Of a stretch of DNA of 64,000 bases, positions 1-12,479 are shown piece by piece. The notes under the pieces were generated by a model. The model was given only the letters and a program-made list of their open reading frames with translations. It did no database searches and had not been told where the DNA came from. Within the stretch, counting starts at the first letter, position 1; every line of letters starts with the position of its first letter. A program made the translations under genes and the position numbers. The stretch comes from Hyphomicrobiales bacterium (GTDB lineage Bacteria; Pseudomonadota; Alphaproteobacteria; Rhizobiales; Rhodobiaceae), in assembly GCA_002869065.1 (NCBI GenBank), contig PKTR01000002.1:930001-994000 (forward strand), given 5' to 3'.

Positions 1-46
1 AGATGATGGTCGAGCGCCGGGTCTGACGCATCAAGGACGGCGCGCG

Positions 47-610
47 ATGCTGCGCAGAACATTGCTGATCTGGCTTGCGGCCGCGTTCCTATGGAGCGCG
101 GCCGAAGCTTTTCTGTTCTTCGTCGTCGCCGATGTGCTGTTGACGCTGATCGCCCTCAGGTTTGGGCTGCGCACGGGGCTTGTCGCGGCTGTTGTCGGAA
201 CGCTGGGTGCGCTCGTGGGCGCCGCCGCGCTCTATGGCTCGGTCAACGCCGCGCCCGAAGCGATGTTCTACGCCCTGCTCGCCCTGCCCGCCATCGACGC
301 GACCATGCTGGAAAACGCCCGAACGGCGATGCAGGCAGGACCGATGCTGGCGCTGCTCGAGGGCGCGGTCACCGGGGTGCCGTTCAAGGTGTTTGCCGCC
401 CTTGCACCGCAGGTGCCGCTGTCGCTTGGGGCGTTTCTGATAATGGGGTTCGTGGCGCGGCTTTCCCGCTACGCCGGTGCCGTGTTCCTGGCAGCACTGG
501 TCGCCGCGCTTTTTCCGAGCCTGCGCACCAGCCGCACAGGAATCGTCCTGTGGGCGATGTTCTGGATTGTCTTCTATGCGCTGTTCTGGGGACCGTTCGG
601 GCCGGCGTAA
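47..610 (+). CDS. Small integral membrane protein, function unknown
   Basis: The 187-residue product is very hydrophobic, with an N-terminal membrane segment (about residues 5-30), a second at 35-65, and further hydrophobic stretches near 120-150 and 160-182, so four or five membrane helices are likely. I recognise no catalytic motif and cannot name a family. The ATG start is supported by an AAGGA ribosome binding site nine bases upstream. The gene converges on the glycolipid-binding-family gene, with only 15 bases between the stop codons. Confidence 0.75.
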   Translation: MLRRTLLIWLAAAFLWSAAEAFLFFVVADVLLTLIALRFGLRTGLVAAVVGTLGALVGAAALYGSVNAAPEAMFYALLALPAIDATMLENARTAMQAGPMLALLEGAVTGVPFKVFAALAPQVPLSLGAFLIMGFVARLSRYAGAVFLAALVAALFPSLRTSRTGIVLWAMFWIVFYALFWGPFGPA

Positions 611-625
611 ACTGCCGCGCAGCTT

Positions 626-1186
626 TTAAATACCGGCAACCTGGCGGAAGATGCCGGGATATTCGATCACCAGCCCGTCGCTATCGACGGTCAGCTCCGT
701 CTCGAAACCGCGATAGAGCCCTTCGTAGCGATAGCGCGCCATCGGCTCGATACAGGTATAGCGCTGCTGCGCCGGTTCCGGTTCAAGGCCGGGTAGCGGA
801 ACGTAAGCCGTGGTGATCTCGGCGGTTTCGCCGGCGGCAAGGCCGAGACGGCGGATCGGAAGCGTGTTGGTGAAGGGAGTCGCGGCGATATCGACGTCGA
901 TGCAGCCGGTGATCGCATCGAGCGGGATACCGCGGCCGTCATGCCAATTGCCGTTGCCGTCGGACTGCATGACGATGGTTGGTTCGGGACCTGTGCGGTG
1001 GATCTCGACGAGGCGGGCGCGCCAGCTGTCGCCGAGCACCATACGGTAGGAAAACCCGTAGGGGTTACCGCCGCGGGTGCCGATGACGACGCTTTCGACG
1101 TGAAGGGTTTCGCCGTCGGCCCAGATGCGAAGATGCTCCAGACCCTTGGCTTCCAGGGAATCCCATCGCACGGTTCGGTCAAGCAT
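626..1186 (-). CDS. Putative glycolipid-binding family protein (DUF1089-like)
   Basis: A soluble, beta-rich 186-residue protein. The N-terminal RWDSLEAKGLEHLRI stretch and the following alternating strands resemble the putative glycolipid-binding family (PF06475, DUF1089); this is recognition from memory, not a search. There is no signal peptide or membrane segment. I chose the ATG at 1186 (MLDRTVRW) because family members begin just before the Arg-Trp pair; a start 16 residues upstream is open but adds unrelated sequence. It lies downstream of infC on the same strand, about 100 bases away. Biological role unknown. Confidence 0.7.
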   Translation of the reverse strand: MLDRTVRWDSLEAKGLEHLRIWADGETLHVESVVIGTRGGNPYGFSYRMVLGDSWRARLVEIHRTGPEPTIVMQSDGNGNWHDGRGIPLDAITGCIDVDIAATPFTNTLPIRRLGLAAGETAEITTAYVPLPGLEPEPAQQRYTCIEPMARYRYEGLYRGFETELTVDSDGLVIEYPGIFRQVAGI

Positions 1187-1290
1187 CGCGATCCTCCCGA
1201 TTCCGGCGTTGCCGGCGATACCGCACTGGTTCAAGCGCGATATCGTTTCCGCAGCATTTCAGCAGACTGGAGTCCGAGGCGACGCGCGGC

Positions 1291-1839
1291 TTAGCGCACC
1301 TGCTGCACGGGCGCCAGAACCATGATCATCTGCCGGCCTTCGAGCTTGGGTTCAGCTTCGACCTTGGCGATCTCGGTGGTCTCTTCCTTGACCCGGTGCA
1401 GTAGCTGCATGCCGAGATCCTGATGCGCCATTTCACGGCCGCGGAAGCGCAGCGTCACCTTGACCTTGTCGCCTTCGTCGAAGAACCGACGCATCGCCTT
1501 CATCTTCACCTCATAGTCATGGGTGTCGATGTTCGGACGCATCTTGATTTCCTTGATCTCGACGGTCTTCTGCTTCTTGCGCGCTTCGGCGGCGCGCTTC
1601 TGCGCCTGGTATTTGTAGCGCCCATAGTCGAGGATCTTGCAGACCGGCGGGCTGGAATTCGGAGCGATCTCGACGAGATCCAAGCCCTGTTCCGCAGCCA
1701 GTGCGATGGCTTCCTCGATGGGTATCGTACCCCGGTTGGTTCCCTCGGTATCGATCAGCTGTACCTGCGGAACGCGGATTTCTTCATTGACGCGCGGCCC
1801 ATCCTTTGTGGGCGGCGGTGCTCGAAACGGTCGGCGAAT
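1291..1839 (-). CDS. infC: Translation initiation factor IF-3, AUU start codon
   Basis: IF-3 binds the 30S subunit and enforces correct start-codon and initiator-tRNA selection. The 182-residue frame has the family hallmarks: N-terminal [16 protein letters not shown], then [19 protein letters not shown], a basic linker ([16 protein letters not shown]), and the C-terminal domain with IKMRPNID and [10 protein letters not shown]. There is no in-frame ATG, GTG or TTG upstream of residue 53; the TTG at 1683 would delete the N-terminal domain. An ATT at 1837-1839 gives the normal N-terminus ([15 protein letters not shown]) and sits nine bases after an AGGAG ribosome binding site, with a stop codon six codons further up. 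AUU is the known infC start in many bacteria and the basis of IF-3 autoregulation. rpmI and rplT are not adjacent. Confidence 0.95.
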   Translation of the reverse strand: MRRPFRAPPPTKDGPRVNEEIRVPQVQLIDTEGTNRGTIPIEEAIALAAEQGLDLVEIAPNSSPPVCKILDYGRYKYQAQKRAAEARKKQKTVEIKEIKMRPNIDTHDYEVKMKAMRRFFDEGDKVKVTLRFRGREMAHQDLGMQLLHRVKEETTEIAKVEAEPKLEGRQMIMVLAPVQQVR

Positions 1840-2243
1840 GGTCGTTATCTCCTGTTATTGTCGGGCGAGCGAGGCGTGCTAACGCGTTGCGATGCAAAGA
1901 CTTTGCAGTGATTTCGACGGCCGGCGAGGCCCTGTTGGCCGACTTCGGTCAAATACTGGGCCAAATGCCGCAAAAATCATCATCGCAGCCCCGTCGGTGG
2001 GGAGAATCCTTTGATTTCCCTGAGAAGTCAACCGAAATACCGGGGATTACAGCGGTTTCGGCCGGATTTCGGAGTGTTCAAGCGAGGTCGGCCATCGTTA
2101 CGCGTCTCGCGCGCCGAGAGGCCGCCGGTCACCGGGTCGCAACAATGCGGGCGACAGGTTTGCGGCGTTGTCGCCGGTTGCGCTCGCCGGCGGGCTCCTG
2201 TTGGTTAGGGGCGCGAAGTGATTCCCGAGCTGCGAGCGAGACA
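1840..2243. other. Intergenic region, divergent promoters of infC and hydrolase
   Basis: About 400 bases between two divergent starts, with no convincing gene. It must hold the infC leader and promoter (minus strand) and the hydrolase promoter (plus strand). On the minus strand a TTGACT hexamer (about 2028-2033) with a poor -10-like hexamer 17 bases on is the best promoter candidate, but it is weak. An open frame runs through the region into the hydrolase but looks non-coding. Confidence 0.45.
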
Positions 2244-3023
2244 ATGAGCGACGCGACACCGAAAATGATTACCGTCGGCAAGGGTAGCCACGCCCGCGCC
2301 ATTGCCGTCCTGCATGTCGACGGAAAGGCACCCGGCCTGATGTGGCTCGGGGGCTTCATGTCCGACATGACCGGCGGCAAGGCCGTCGCGCTGGCCGAGT
2401 GGGCCGAGGCGACCGGCCATCGGGTGACCCGGTTCGATTATTCCGGCCACGGGGCATCGGGCGGAGAGTTCAAGGACGGCACGATTTCGCGCTGGCTGGA
2501 AGAGGCGAAGGCCGTGTTCGAGCAGCACTGCCCCGGGCCGACGATCCTGATCGGCTCCTCGATGGGCGGCTGGGTCACGCTGCTCCTGGTGCGGGCGCTG
2601 CGCGCCGCCGGTCTCGGCGACCGCGTTGCCGGCGTCGTTCTCATCGCGCCGGCGCCGGATTTCACCGAAGAGCTGATGTGGAAGACCTTTTCCGACGATA
2701 TCCGCCGCGAGATCATGGAACAGGGCTTCTATCTGGAACCGTCGGACTATTCCGACGAGCCCTATCTCATCACCCGGGCGCTGATCGAAGACGGCCGCAA
2801 GAACCTCGTGCTTGGCGCGCCGGTCGAGACCGGCTGCCCGGTACGCATCCTGCAGGGCATTCAGGACACCAGCGTGCCGTGGCGCCACACGGTCGAGCTG
2901 GTCACCCAGATCGCCCACGACGACGTCGTGCTGACGCTCATCAAGGACGGCGATCACCGGCTGTCGCGCGACGAAGACATCGAACGACTGGTGGCGACGG
3001 TCGCGGGCATGGCGGAAGGGTAA
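2244..3023 (+). CDS. Alpha/beta hydrolase
   Basis: The 259-residue protein has an alpha/beta-hydrolase pattern: WLGGFMSDMTGGK (oxyanion-hole loop), FDYSGHGASGG, the nucleophile elbow GSSMGG (Ser near residue 107), an acid in the ILQGIQDTSVP loop, and a C-terminal His in KDGDHRLSR. It resembles ABHD10/palmitoyl-thioesterase-like serine hydrolases; the substrate is unknown. No signal peptide, so cytoplasmic. The ATG at 2244 is chosen because the 146 codons of open frame upstream are Arg-rich and unlike coding sequence. Its 3' end converges on the bc1 operon across a shared terminator. Confidence 0.85.
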   Translation: MSDATPKMITVGKGSHARAIAVLHVDGKAPGLMWLGGFMSDMTGGKAVALAEWAEATGHRVTRFDYSGHGASGGEFKDGTISRWLEEAKAVFEQHCPGPTILIGSSMGGWVTLLLVRALRAAGLGDRVAGVVLIAPAPDFTEELMWKTFSDDIRREIMEQGFYLEPSDYSDEPYLITRALIEDGRKNLVLGAPVETGCPVRILQGIQDTSVPWRHTVELVTQIAHDDVVLTLIKDGDHRLSRDEDIERLVATVAGMAEG

Positions 3024-3057
3024 GCCTGCCCGCCCGCTTCCTGCGGTGTACGCAAAC

Positions 3058-3088
3058 AAAAAGGGCGTCCCGAGGGACGCCCTTTTCT
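3058..3088. terminator. Bidirectional rho-independent terminator
   Basis: Ten-base-pair perfect stem (3061-3070 with 3075-3084) around a CGAG loop, flanked by an A-run on the left and a T-run on the right, so it can end transcription of the hydrolase from the left and of petABC from the right. Confidence 0.9.
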
Positions 3089-3110
3089 CATTCGGCCACA
3101 AGGCTGAACG

Positions 3111-4004
3111 TTAGTGCGGGATCTTCGACCACAGCTTGCGCTTCACGAAGTAGAGCATGCCGGCGAAGACGACCAGGAACAGCATGACGCGGAAGCCCAT
3201 CGCCTTGCGGGCTTCGAGCTTCGGCTCGGCCGCCCACATCATGAAGGTGACGACGTCCTCGGCATACTGCTTGACCGTCTGCGGGGTCCCGTCGGTGTAT
3301 TCGACGAGATCCTCGGAGAGCGGCGGCGCCATGGCGATGTAGGTGCCTTCGATCGTCGTGTGACCGTGCTCGTCCTTACAGCCGTCCGGCACACCGCCAA
3401 CCGCGAAGGTCGCGTTGTAGAAGCCGTCGGCATCCTCGCCGCAGGCCGGAGACTCTTCGTAGGTGGTCAGCAGCTGGTAGATATAATCCGGGCCGCCTTC
3501 CTGATACTGGGTGAAGATGTCGAACACGAACCACGGGAAGCCACGCTCGGTCGCACGGGCCTTGGCCAGCAGCGAGAAGTCCGGCGGATAGGCGCCGCTG
3601 TTGGCCGACTTGGCCGCCTGGACGTTCGGGAACGGCGACGGGAAGCGGTCGAACGGCTTGCCTTCGCGTTCGAACATTTCGCCTTCATCGTTCGGGCCGT
3701 CCTGAACGGTGTACTCGGCGGCCAGCGCCTTGACCTCTTCCTCGGAGAATTCCGGACCGCCCGGCTGGGACAGGTTGCGGAACGACACGAGGCGCATCGA
3801 GTGGCACGACGAGCAGACTTCCTTGTAGATCTGGAAGCCGCGCTGCAGGGCGCCGCGGTCGTAGCTGCCGAAGGGACCGGCGAAGGACCACTTCTGATGC
3901 TCGACATGACGGGCACCGCCGGCGGCGGAGGCTGCGGTCGTCACCGCGGCAATGGCCGCGGCGGCGATGGTTCCACGCACGAGCGTCGAAAGAATCGTCT
4001 TCAT
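3111..4004 (-). CDS. petC: Cytochrome c1 of the bc1 complex
   Basis: The covalent c-type haem subunit of ubiquinol:cytochrome c oxidoreductase; it takes electrons from the Rieske protein and passes them to cytochrome c. The 297-residue protein has a Sec signal peptide (about residues 1-28, ending ASAAGG), the haem site CSSCH (Cys64, Cys67, His68), the Met ligand in the IAMAPPLSED stretch, and one C-terminal membrane anchor (about 272-290) followed by basic residues. Last gene of petABC, 24 bases after petB. Cytochrome b and c1 are separate genes here, not fused as in the fbcH of Bradyrhizobium. Confidence 0.97.
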   Translation of the reverse strand: MKTILSTLVRGTIAAAAIAAVTTAASAAGGARHVEHQKWSFAGPFGSYDRGALQRGFQIYKEVCSSCHSMRLVSFRNLSQPGGPEFSEEEVKALAAEYTVQDGPNDEGEMFEREGKPFDRFPSPFPNVQAAKSANSGAYPPDFSLLAKARATERGFPWFVFDIFTQYQEGGPDYIYQLLTTYEESPACGEDADGFYNATFAVGGVPDGCKDEHGHTTIEGTYIAMAPPLSEDLVEYTDGTPQTVKQYAEDVVTFMMWAAEPKLEARKAMGFRVMLFLVVFAGMLYFVKRKLWSKIPH

Positions 4005-4028
4005 GGATTCACACTCCTCTTTCGCTCG

Positions 4029-5306
4029 TTACGCCTGACGGTCCGGCGCAGAGGCCGCACCTTCGGGATGAGCAGTACCGCCATGCTTGGCCAGAACCGC
4101 TTCGGCGATGCTTGCCGGCAGAGCCTTCGGCTTCTCGATGAAGCCAAGGATCGGCAGGATGACGATGAAATAGCCGAAGTAGTAGGCCGTCGCGATCCGC
4201 GCCGAGATGACGTAGACGCCTTCAGCCGGCTTGGCACCGAGCCAGCCGAGGATGACGGCGTTCACGACGAACAGCCAGAAGGCCATCTTGAACCAGACCG
4301 AGCGGTAGGCACCGGAACGGACCTTGGAGGTGTCGAGCCACGGCAGCACGAACAGCACCAGGATGGCCGAGAACATCGCCAGCACGCCGCCGAGCTTGTC
4401 GGGAATGGCGCGCAGGATCGCGTAGAACGGCAGGTAATACCATTCCGGCACGATGTGGGCCGGGGTCACCAGCGGGTTGGCTTCGGTGTAGTTGTCCGGA
4501 TGGCCGAGATAGTTCGGCAGGTAGAACACGAACCAGCCGAAGAACAGGCAGAACAGCGCCAGCGCGAAGGCGTCCTTCATGGTCACCTGCGGATGGAACG
4601 GAACCGTATCCTGCTCGGACTTGACCGAGATACCGGCCGGGTTGCCGTTACCGACGACGTGCAGCGCCCAGATGTGCAGGAACACGACGGCGGCGATCAT
4701 GAACGGCAGCAGGTAATGCAGCGAGAAGAACCGGTTCAGGGTCGGGTTGTCGACCGAGAAGCCGCCCCACAGCCACTGCACCAGCGGCTCGCCGACGATC
4801 GGGAAGGCCGAGAACAGGTTGGTGATGACGGTGGCGCCCCAGAAGGACATCTGACCCCAGGGCAGCACATAGCCCATGAAGCCGGTGGCCATCATCAGCA
4901 GGTAGATGACCACGCCGAGCATCCACAGCACTTCGCGCGGCGCCTTGTAGGAACCGTAGTACAGACCGCGGATCATGTGGATGTAGACGGCAATGAAGAA
5001 CATCGACGCGCCGTTGGCGTGGATGTAGCGCAGCAGCCAGCCATAGTTCACGTCGCGCATGATGTGCTCGACGGAGTCGAAGGCGAGGCTGGTGTGCGGG
5101 GTGTAATGCATCACCAGGACGATGCCGGTGATGATCTGAACCATCAGCATGAACGTCAGAATGCCACCGAAGGTCCAGAAGTAATTGAGATTGCGCGGAC
5201 AGGGAAACCCGACGGTTTCCTTGTGCGCAAGACTGATGATGGGCAGCCGCGCCTCGAGCCATTTCTCGATGCGGGTATTCGGCTGATAGGTCGAATGTCC
5301 GGCCAT
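4029..5306 (-). CDS. petB: Cytochrome b of the bc1 complex
   Basis: The membrane core of complex III, carrying both b haems and the Qo and Qi quinone sites. The 425-residue length is normal for alphaproteobacteria. Four axial histidines are visible as two pairs with standard spacing: His96/His197 and His110/His211. The Qo-site PEWY motif follows (VPEWYYLPF), with eight predicted membrane helices. The Ala/Pro-rich C-terminal tail is polar. It lies between petA and petC on the same strand and should be cotranscribed with them. Confidence 0.98.
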   Translation of the reverse strand: MAGHSTYQPNTRIEKWLEARLPIISLAHKETVGFPCPRNLNYFWTFGGILTFMLMVQIITGIVLVMHYTPHTSLAFDSVEHIMRDVNYGWLLRYIHANGASMFFIAVYIHMIRGLYYGSYKAPREVLWMLGVVIYLLMMATGFMGYVLPWGQMSFWGATVITNLFSAFPIVGEPLVQWLWGGFSVDNPTLNRFFSLHYLLPFMIAAVVFLHIWALHVVGNGNPAGISVKSEQDTVPFHPQVTMKDAFALALFCLFFGWFVFYLPNYLGHPDNYTEANPLVTPAHIVPEWYYLPFYAILRAIPDKLGGVLAMFSAILVLFVLPWLDTSKVRSGAYRSVWFKMAFWLFVVNAVILGWLGAKPAEGVYVISARIATAYYFGYFIVILPILGFIEKPKALPASIAEAVLAKHGGTAHPEGAASAPDRQA

Positions 5307-5368
5307 TTATAATGTTCCCTTATTTTTCCCCCTGAGAACGCCCGGAACGAACGTCCGGGCGTGGCGGG

Positions 5369-5893
5369 TCACCCGATCTTGATCATCGAGTCGCTGGTGT
5401 ACTCGTAGGGCGGAATAACGAGGTTCAACGGCGCCGGACCCTTGCGGATGCGACCGGCGGTGTCGTAGTGCGAACCGTGACACGGACAGAACCAGCCGCC
5501 GAAGTCACCGGATTCGCCGAGCGGCACGCAGCCCAAATGGGTGCAGACGCCGATCATCACGAGCATATTCTCGTGGCCTTCCTTGGTGCGGTCGGCATCG
5601 GCTGCCGGATCCGGAAGGTCCTCGAGCGGAACGGCCTTGGCCTCTTCCACTTCCTTCTCGGTGCGGTTGCGGATGAAGATCGGCTTGCCGCGCCATTTCA
5701 CGGTGATCGACTGACCTTCCTCGACGGCCGAGACGTCGACCTCGATCGAGGCCAGCGCCAGCGCCGAAGCGTCCGGATTCATCTGGTCGATCAACGGCCA
5801 CGCAACACCGGCGACGCCGACTGCGCCGACTGCGCCTGTCGCGATGTAGAGAAAATCGCGGCGCGTCGGTTCATCTGATGCGATGCTAGTCAA
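5369..5893 (-). CDS. petA: Rieske iron-sulfur subunit of the bc1 complex
   Basis: Holds the [2Fe-2S] cluster that takes the first electron from ubiquinol. The 174-residue protein begins with a twin-arginine-type anchor ([11 protein letters not shown] then a hydrophobic stretch to about residue 35). Cluster ligands are in CTHLGC (Cys117, His119, and Cys122 of the disulfide) and CPCHGSH (Cys136, Cys138 of the disulfide, His139). First gene of the petABC operon; the promoter must lie in the 240 bases between it and the divergent trmL. Confidence 0.98.
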   Translation of the reverse strand: MTSIASDEPTRRDFLYIATGAVGAVGVAGVAWPLIDQMNPDASALALASIEVDVSAVEEGQSITVKWRGKPIFIRNRTEKEVEEAKAVPLEDLPDPAADADRTKEGHENMLVMIGVCTHLGCVPLGESGDFGGWFCPCHGSHYDTAGRIRKGPAPLNLVIPPYEYTSDSMIKIG

Positions 5894-6135
5894 GAGTTAG
5901 CTCCTTCTATACGACATCGGTCGCGGTCTCAGTCCGTCTGGCGGCGCGCATGCACCTTCCCCGAATTGGACGTCCCCTCAATCGGGCTTCATAGGCGGCA
6001 GAAACACGGCTGTCCAGTCCGACGAACGCGTAAACGACCCTTTGTCGCAAGAGGAAAACGATTTTTTCACGCCGTATCGTCGCAGTGACAAAACTGGCAA
6101 AAAGGCGCGACATATTGGCAAGATACGGATTCGAC

Positions 6136-6597
6136 ATGCGAATTGCGCTCTATCAGCCGGACATCCCGCAAAACACCGGCACTTTGCTGCGGCTGGCGGC
6201 CTGTTTGGGGGTCGCGCTGGACATTATCGAGCCGGCCGGTTTTCGCCTCGACGACCGGGCGCTGAAACGCGCCGGCATGGATTATCTCGATCTGGCCGCG
6301 CTGACGCGCCACCGCTCATGGGACGCGTTCGAACAGGACCGGACGGCACGTGGCGGGCGGCTCGTCCTGTTCACCACAAGGGCAACTGCGAGCCATATCG
6401 ACTTTTCCTATCACCCCGACGACGTGCTGTTGTTCGGGCGGGAATCCGCCGGCGCGCCCGAACATGTGCATCAAGCGGCGGACGCGCGGCTGCGCATCCC
6501 GATGGTCGGCGAGGCACGCTCGCTCAACCTTGCCGTCTCCGCTGCCATCGCGCTTGGCGAGGCGCTGCGTCAGGTCGACGGATTTCCGGCGGGTTGA
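6136..6597 (+). CDS. trmL: tRNA (cytidine/uridine-34 2'-O)-methyltransferase
   Basis: A SPOUT-class methyltransferase that modifies the wobble ribose of tRNA-Leu. The 153-residue length fits the minimal TrmL fold. Visible motifs are the N-terminal ALYQPDIPQNTGTLLR, the knot segment LLFGRESAGAP and the C-terminal IPMVGEARSLNLAVSAAIAL that binds S-adenosylmethionine. The ATG at 6136 is chosen because TrmL homologues start right at MRIALYQP; 17 open codons upstream are not conserved. Divergent from petA. Confidence 0.95.
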   Translation: MRIALYQPDIPQNTGTLLRLAACLGVALDIIEPAGFRLDDRALKRAGMDYLDLAALTRHRSWDAFEQDRTARGGRLVLFTTRATASHIDFSYHPDDVLLFGRESAGAPEHVHQAADARLRIPMVGEARSLNLAVSAAIALGEALRQVDGFPAG

Positions 6598-6676
6598 GAA
6601 ATGGTACGGCGCGTAGAGTGCGGGGCAGCGGTTGCGGTTCGAATGGAACGCTGCGCCGCTTTTCCGCCCTCTCCGG

Positions 6677-6824
6677 CGTCATCCTCCGACTTGATCGGAG
6701 GATCGGGTGCAGCCAGCACGGCGACTGCTGGATAAACGCCGCGGGCGGATCGCGCTATCCCCACACAAACAACGCCACGTTTCCCGCATGGAGAACGATC
6801 CTCCGATCAAGTCGGAGGATGACG
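6677..6824. repeat. Paired inverted hairpin repeat (BIME-like), copy A
   Basis: Two 29-base units, 6677-6705 and 6796-6824, are exact reverse complements separated by 90 bases. Each unit is itself a hairpin with a CCTCCGA/TCGGAGG stem. A related pair occurs at 60624-60766, where the innermost stem pair is changed from A-T to G-C on both sides. Both loci lie between convergent genes (here trmL and maeB). The arrangement is like bacterial interspersed mosaic elements. Confidence 0.85.
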
Positions 6825-6987
6825 TGAGAGCGTGAAGTCGACCCAGCGCCTGCGCTCAGCCGTTGCCGCATTCCACCGCCGAACCCGAAGGGTTCGCAAG
6901 GCCGAATGGCCGCCACCCGGCGGCAAGTCGGCTGTTCCCGACTTGCCCACGTCAAAAACTCAACACTGGAACACCCGTGTTGAGGGT

Positions 6988-7033
6988 GCCCTCGCGGAGG
7001 CTAGCAGGCGAAGCCTGCGCTCAGCCGTGAGCG
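6988..7033. repeat. 46-bp interspersed repeat, copy A
   Basis: By hand alignment a 46-base stretch here matches, inverted, 60397-60442. It contains the hairpin GCAGGCgaaGCCTGC and a CTCAGCCGTGAG palindrome. It ends about 18 bases beyond the maeB stop codon. The whole 6598-7051 interval holds this repeat, the paired hairpins and no gene. Confidence 0.8.
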
Positions 7034-7051
7034 AAAACCATGAGGCGCGCC

Positions 7052-9334
<2,283 letters not shown>

Positions 9335-9481
9335 ATCCTCGCCCTTGCTTTTTTGCCGTTTGCGGCGCGTCTTGTTTATGAGATCGCGGACCATATCCGG
9401 CGGCAAGGCCGGCCACAAGCCGATCATCCGTATGATCTGCTATGAATTTCCAGATAGCTCTGCGATGCCAGCGACGGTGCG

Positions 9482-12256
9482 ATGACCGAGACCCAGACAA
9501 GCGAGACTGCAGCGTCCCACGCGGATGCCTCTTCCCCGGCGCCCGAGGTCCCAGCCGCGGTGGGCAGGGTCACGCCGATGATGGAACAATATATCGAGAT
9601 CAAGGCGGCCAATCCGGACTGCCTTCTGTTCTATCGCATGGGCGACTTCTACGAGCTGTTCTTCGAGGACGCGGAGCAGGCGAGCCGGGCGCTCGGCATC
9701 ACATTGACCAAGCGCGGCAAGCATCTGGGCGAAGACATCCCGATGTGCGGCGTGCCGGTGCACGCCGCCGACGACTATCTGCAGAAGCTGATCGCGCTCG
9801 GCTTCCGCGTCGCGGTCTGCGAACAAACCGAGGATCCGGCGGAGGCGAAGAAGCGCGGCAGCAAATCGGTGGTACGGCGCGACGTGGTGCGCCTCGTCAC
9901 GCCGGGGACGCTGACGGAAGAAACCCTGCTCGACGCCGGCCGGGCGAATTTCCTTGCTGCCATCGTGCGGCTGCGCGGTGCCGGCGAGGATACGCGCGGG
10001 CGCTTCGGCATTGCCTGGATCGATATCTCGACCGGCGCGTTCCGGGTGCGCGAGGCCGGCTTCGACACGCTTGCCGCCGAACTTGCCCGCATCGAGCCGA
10101 GCGAGGTGATCCTCGCTGACGCGCTTTTCGAAGACGAGGAACTCGGTGCGTTCTGGCGGGCGCTACCAATGGCGGTGATGCCGCTGGCGCGCGCCTTTTT
10201 CGACGGCTCGACGGTGGCCGACCGGCTGACGCGCTATTTCGGTGTCGCGAGCCTCGACGCCTTCGGCACATTCTCACGCACCGAAACGGCGGCAGCAGCA
10301 GCGGCGCTTGCCTATGTCGAGAAGACCCAGCTCGGCGCCCGTCCGCCGCTCGATCCGCCAAGCCGCGAGGAAGCCGGCGGCGGCATGCTGATCGATGCCG
10401 CGACGCGGACCAATCTGGAACTGATGCGGACTCTGTCGGGCGAACGCTCGGGAAGCCTTCTTGCCGCCATCGACCGCACGGTGACCGGCGGCGGCGCGCG
10501 GCTTCTGGCCGAACGGCTCGCCGCGCCGCTGACGAATACAGAGGCCATCGCCGACCGGCTCGACTCTGTTTCCTGGTTCTTCGGCGACACGGGGCTGCGC
10601 GAGGAAACCCGTGCGGCGCTCAAGACCGCGCCGGACATGCCGCGCGCCCTGTCGCGTCTCTCGCTCGAACGCGGCGGGCCGCGCGATCTCGGCGCCATCG
10701 CCGACGGGCTCGATGCGGCGCGCGCGCTCGGCGAACGGCTTTCTGCCAGCAGCGTGCCGCCGGGGTCTGAACTGACGGCGGCGATTGCCGCACTGAACGC
10801 CGCGCCGGGGGAGCTCGCCGATCATCTGCACGCGGCGCTTGCCGAGGAACTGCCGCTGCTGAAACGCGACGGCGGCTTCGTGCGCGAGGGCTACCGCGCC
10901 GATCTCGACGAAATGCGGGCGCTGCGAAGCGAAAGCCGGCGGGTGATCGCCGAGCTGCAGGCGCGCTACGCCGAGGAGACCGGGGTCAAGTCGCTGAAGG
11001 TCAAGCACAACAACGTGCTCGGCTATTTCATCGAGGTGACGGCGGGCAATTCCGACCGGCTGACGACCCCGCCGGCAAACGAGCGCTTCATTCATCGCCA
11101 GACCATGGCAAACGCCATGCGCTTCACCACCACCGAGCTCGGCGAGCTGGAAGCGAAGATCGCGTCAGCCGCCGAGCGGGCGCTTGCCATCGAGGACGAC
11201 GTGTTTTCGACGCTGGCCGGCGAGGTGATCGCAGCGGCCGAGGCGATCAAGGCGGCGGCCACCGCGCTCGGCGTGATCGACGTGTCGGCAGCGCATGCGG
11301 TGCTCGCCGAAAGCGAGGGATACACGCGCCCGCAGGTCGATGACGGCCTTGCCTTCGACATCGACGGAGGACGCCATCCGGTGGTCGAACAGGCGCTGCG
11401 CCAGCGCGGCGAGGAGCCGTTCGTCGCCAATGACTGCGACCTCGGTCCCGAGAATGGCGAGGGAAACGGTCATATCTGGCTTTTGACCGGGCCGAACATG
11501 GCCGGCAAGTCGACCTTCCTGCGGCAGAACGCTCTGATCGCGGTGATGGCACAGATCGGTGCCTTCGTGCCGGCGCGGCATGCCCATATCGGTGTCATCG
11601 ACCGGCTGTTCAGCCGGGTCGGGGCCGCCGACGATTTGGCACGCGGGCGCTCGACCTTCATGGTGGAAATGATCGAGACCGCCTCGATCCTCAATCAGGC
11701 GGGGCCGCGCGCGCTCGTCATCCTCGACGAGATCGGCCGCGGCACGGCGACCTTCGACGGGCTGTCGATTGCCTGGGCGGCGATCGAGCATCTGCACGAG
11801 GTCAATTGTTCGCGCTCGCTGTTCGCCACCCACTACCACGAGCTGACCGCGCTGTCGGACAAGCTGGCGCGGCTGTCGAACGCCACCGTCAAGGTGAAGG
11901 AATGGAAGGGCGATGTCGTGTTCCTGCACGAGATTGTCGCCGGCGCCGCCGACCGCTCCTACGGCATCCAGGTGGCGCGGCTCGCCGGCCTGCCGGCCGT
12001 CGTTATCGAACGGGCGCGGCAGGTGCTTTCCCAGCTCGAGGAACAGCAGCGCAAATCGCCCGCCGATCTCATCATCGACGACCTGCCGCTGTTTTCGGCT
12101 GCAAAACGCGCCCCGGACGCCGCCAGGTCCGGTTCGGACGGGCCATCGCCGCTCGAAACGCTGATCGACACGGTGCAGCCCGACGACCTGACGCCGCGCG
12201 AGGCGCTCGACATGCTCTACAAGCTGAAGGCGGCGCGCCGGACCGAAACGACGTAA
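9482..12256 (+). CDS. mutS: DNA mismatch repair protein MutS
   Basis: Recognises base mismatches and small loops and starts repair through MutL. The 924-residue protein has the mismatch-reading Phe-x-Glu motif in GDFYELF (Phe56, Glu58), the lever and clamp domains, then the ABC-type ATPase: Walker [11 protein letters not shown] (about 669-678), signature and Walker [18 protein letters not shown], and the FATHYHEL motif. An acidic, Ala-rich extension of about 25 residues precedes the usual start. glnD follows after about 220 bases, an order common in Hyphomicrobiales. Confidence 0.98.
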   Translation: MTETQTSETAASHADASSPAPEVPAAVGRVTPMMEQYIEIKAANPDCLLFYRMGDFYELFFEDAEQASRALGITLTKRGKHLGEDIPMCGVPVHAADDYLQKLIALGFRVAVCEQTEDPAEAKKRGSKSVVRRDVVRLVTPGTLTEETLLDAGRANFLAAIVRLRGAGEDTRGRFGIAWIDISTGAFRVREAGFDTLAAELARIEPSEVILADALFEDEELGAFWRALPMAVMPLARAFFDGSTVADRLTRYFGVASLDAFGTFSRTETAAAAAALAYVEKTQLGARPPLDPPSREEAGGGMLIDAATRTNLELMRTLSGERSGSLLAAIDRTVTGGGARLLAERLAAPLTNTEAIADRLDSVSWFFGDTGLREETRAALKTAPDMPRALSRLSLERGGPRDLGAIADGLDAARALGERLSASSVPPGSELTAAIAALNAAPGELADHLHAALAEELPLLKRDGGFVREGYRADLDEMRALRSESRRVIAELQARYAEETGVKSLKVKHNNVLGYFIEVTAGNSDRLTTPPANERFIHRQTMANAMRFTTTELGELEAKIASAAERALAIEDDVFSTLAGEVIAAAEAIKAAATALGVIDVSAAHAVLAESEGYTRPQVDDGLAFDIDGGRHPVVEQALRQRGEEPFVANDCDLGPENGEGNGHIWLLTGPNMAGKSTFLRQNALIAVMAQIGAFVPARHAHIGVIDRLFSRVGAADDLARGRSTFMVEMIETASILNQAGPRALVILDEIGRGTATFDGLSIAWAAIEHLHEVNCSRSLFATHYHELTALSDKLARLSNATVKVKEWKGDVVFLHEIVAGAADRSYGIQVARLAGLPAVVIERARQVLSQLEEQQRKSPADLIIDDLPLFSAAKRAPDAARSGSDGPSPLETLIDTVQPDDLTPREALDMLYKLKAARRTETT

Positions 12257-12479
12257 GGGCGGGACGAAATCGCGGCCGGAATTTGCATTCGACCCTCGGA
12301 GGTGGCCGTTTGCGGCGCGGAATCATTCGCGCCTTCAAAAAAACGCCCTATAACAACATCAATCCAATGCTCATGGCGCGCGGAGCCGAAAACGGGTTTT
12401 GAACGGTCCGCGGGCGATACACAATATGACCCGAACGCGATTCGCCGTCCCCACATTGTCGCGTTTGCCGAAGGTGCCC

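Noticed and set aside
1-26. Possible tail of an upstream plus-strand gene ending in TGA at 24-26
   Set aside because: Eight GC-rich codons are too little to support a gene call; frame 2 is also open through this stretch.
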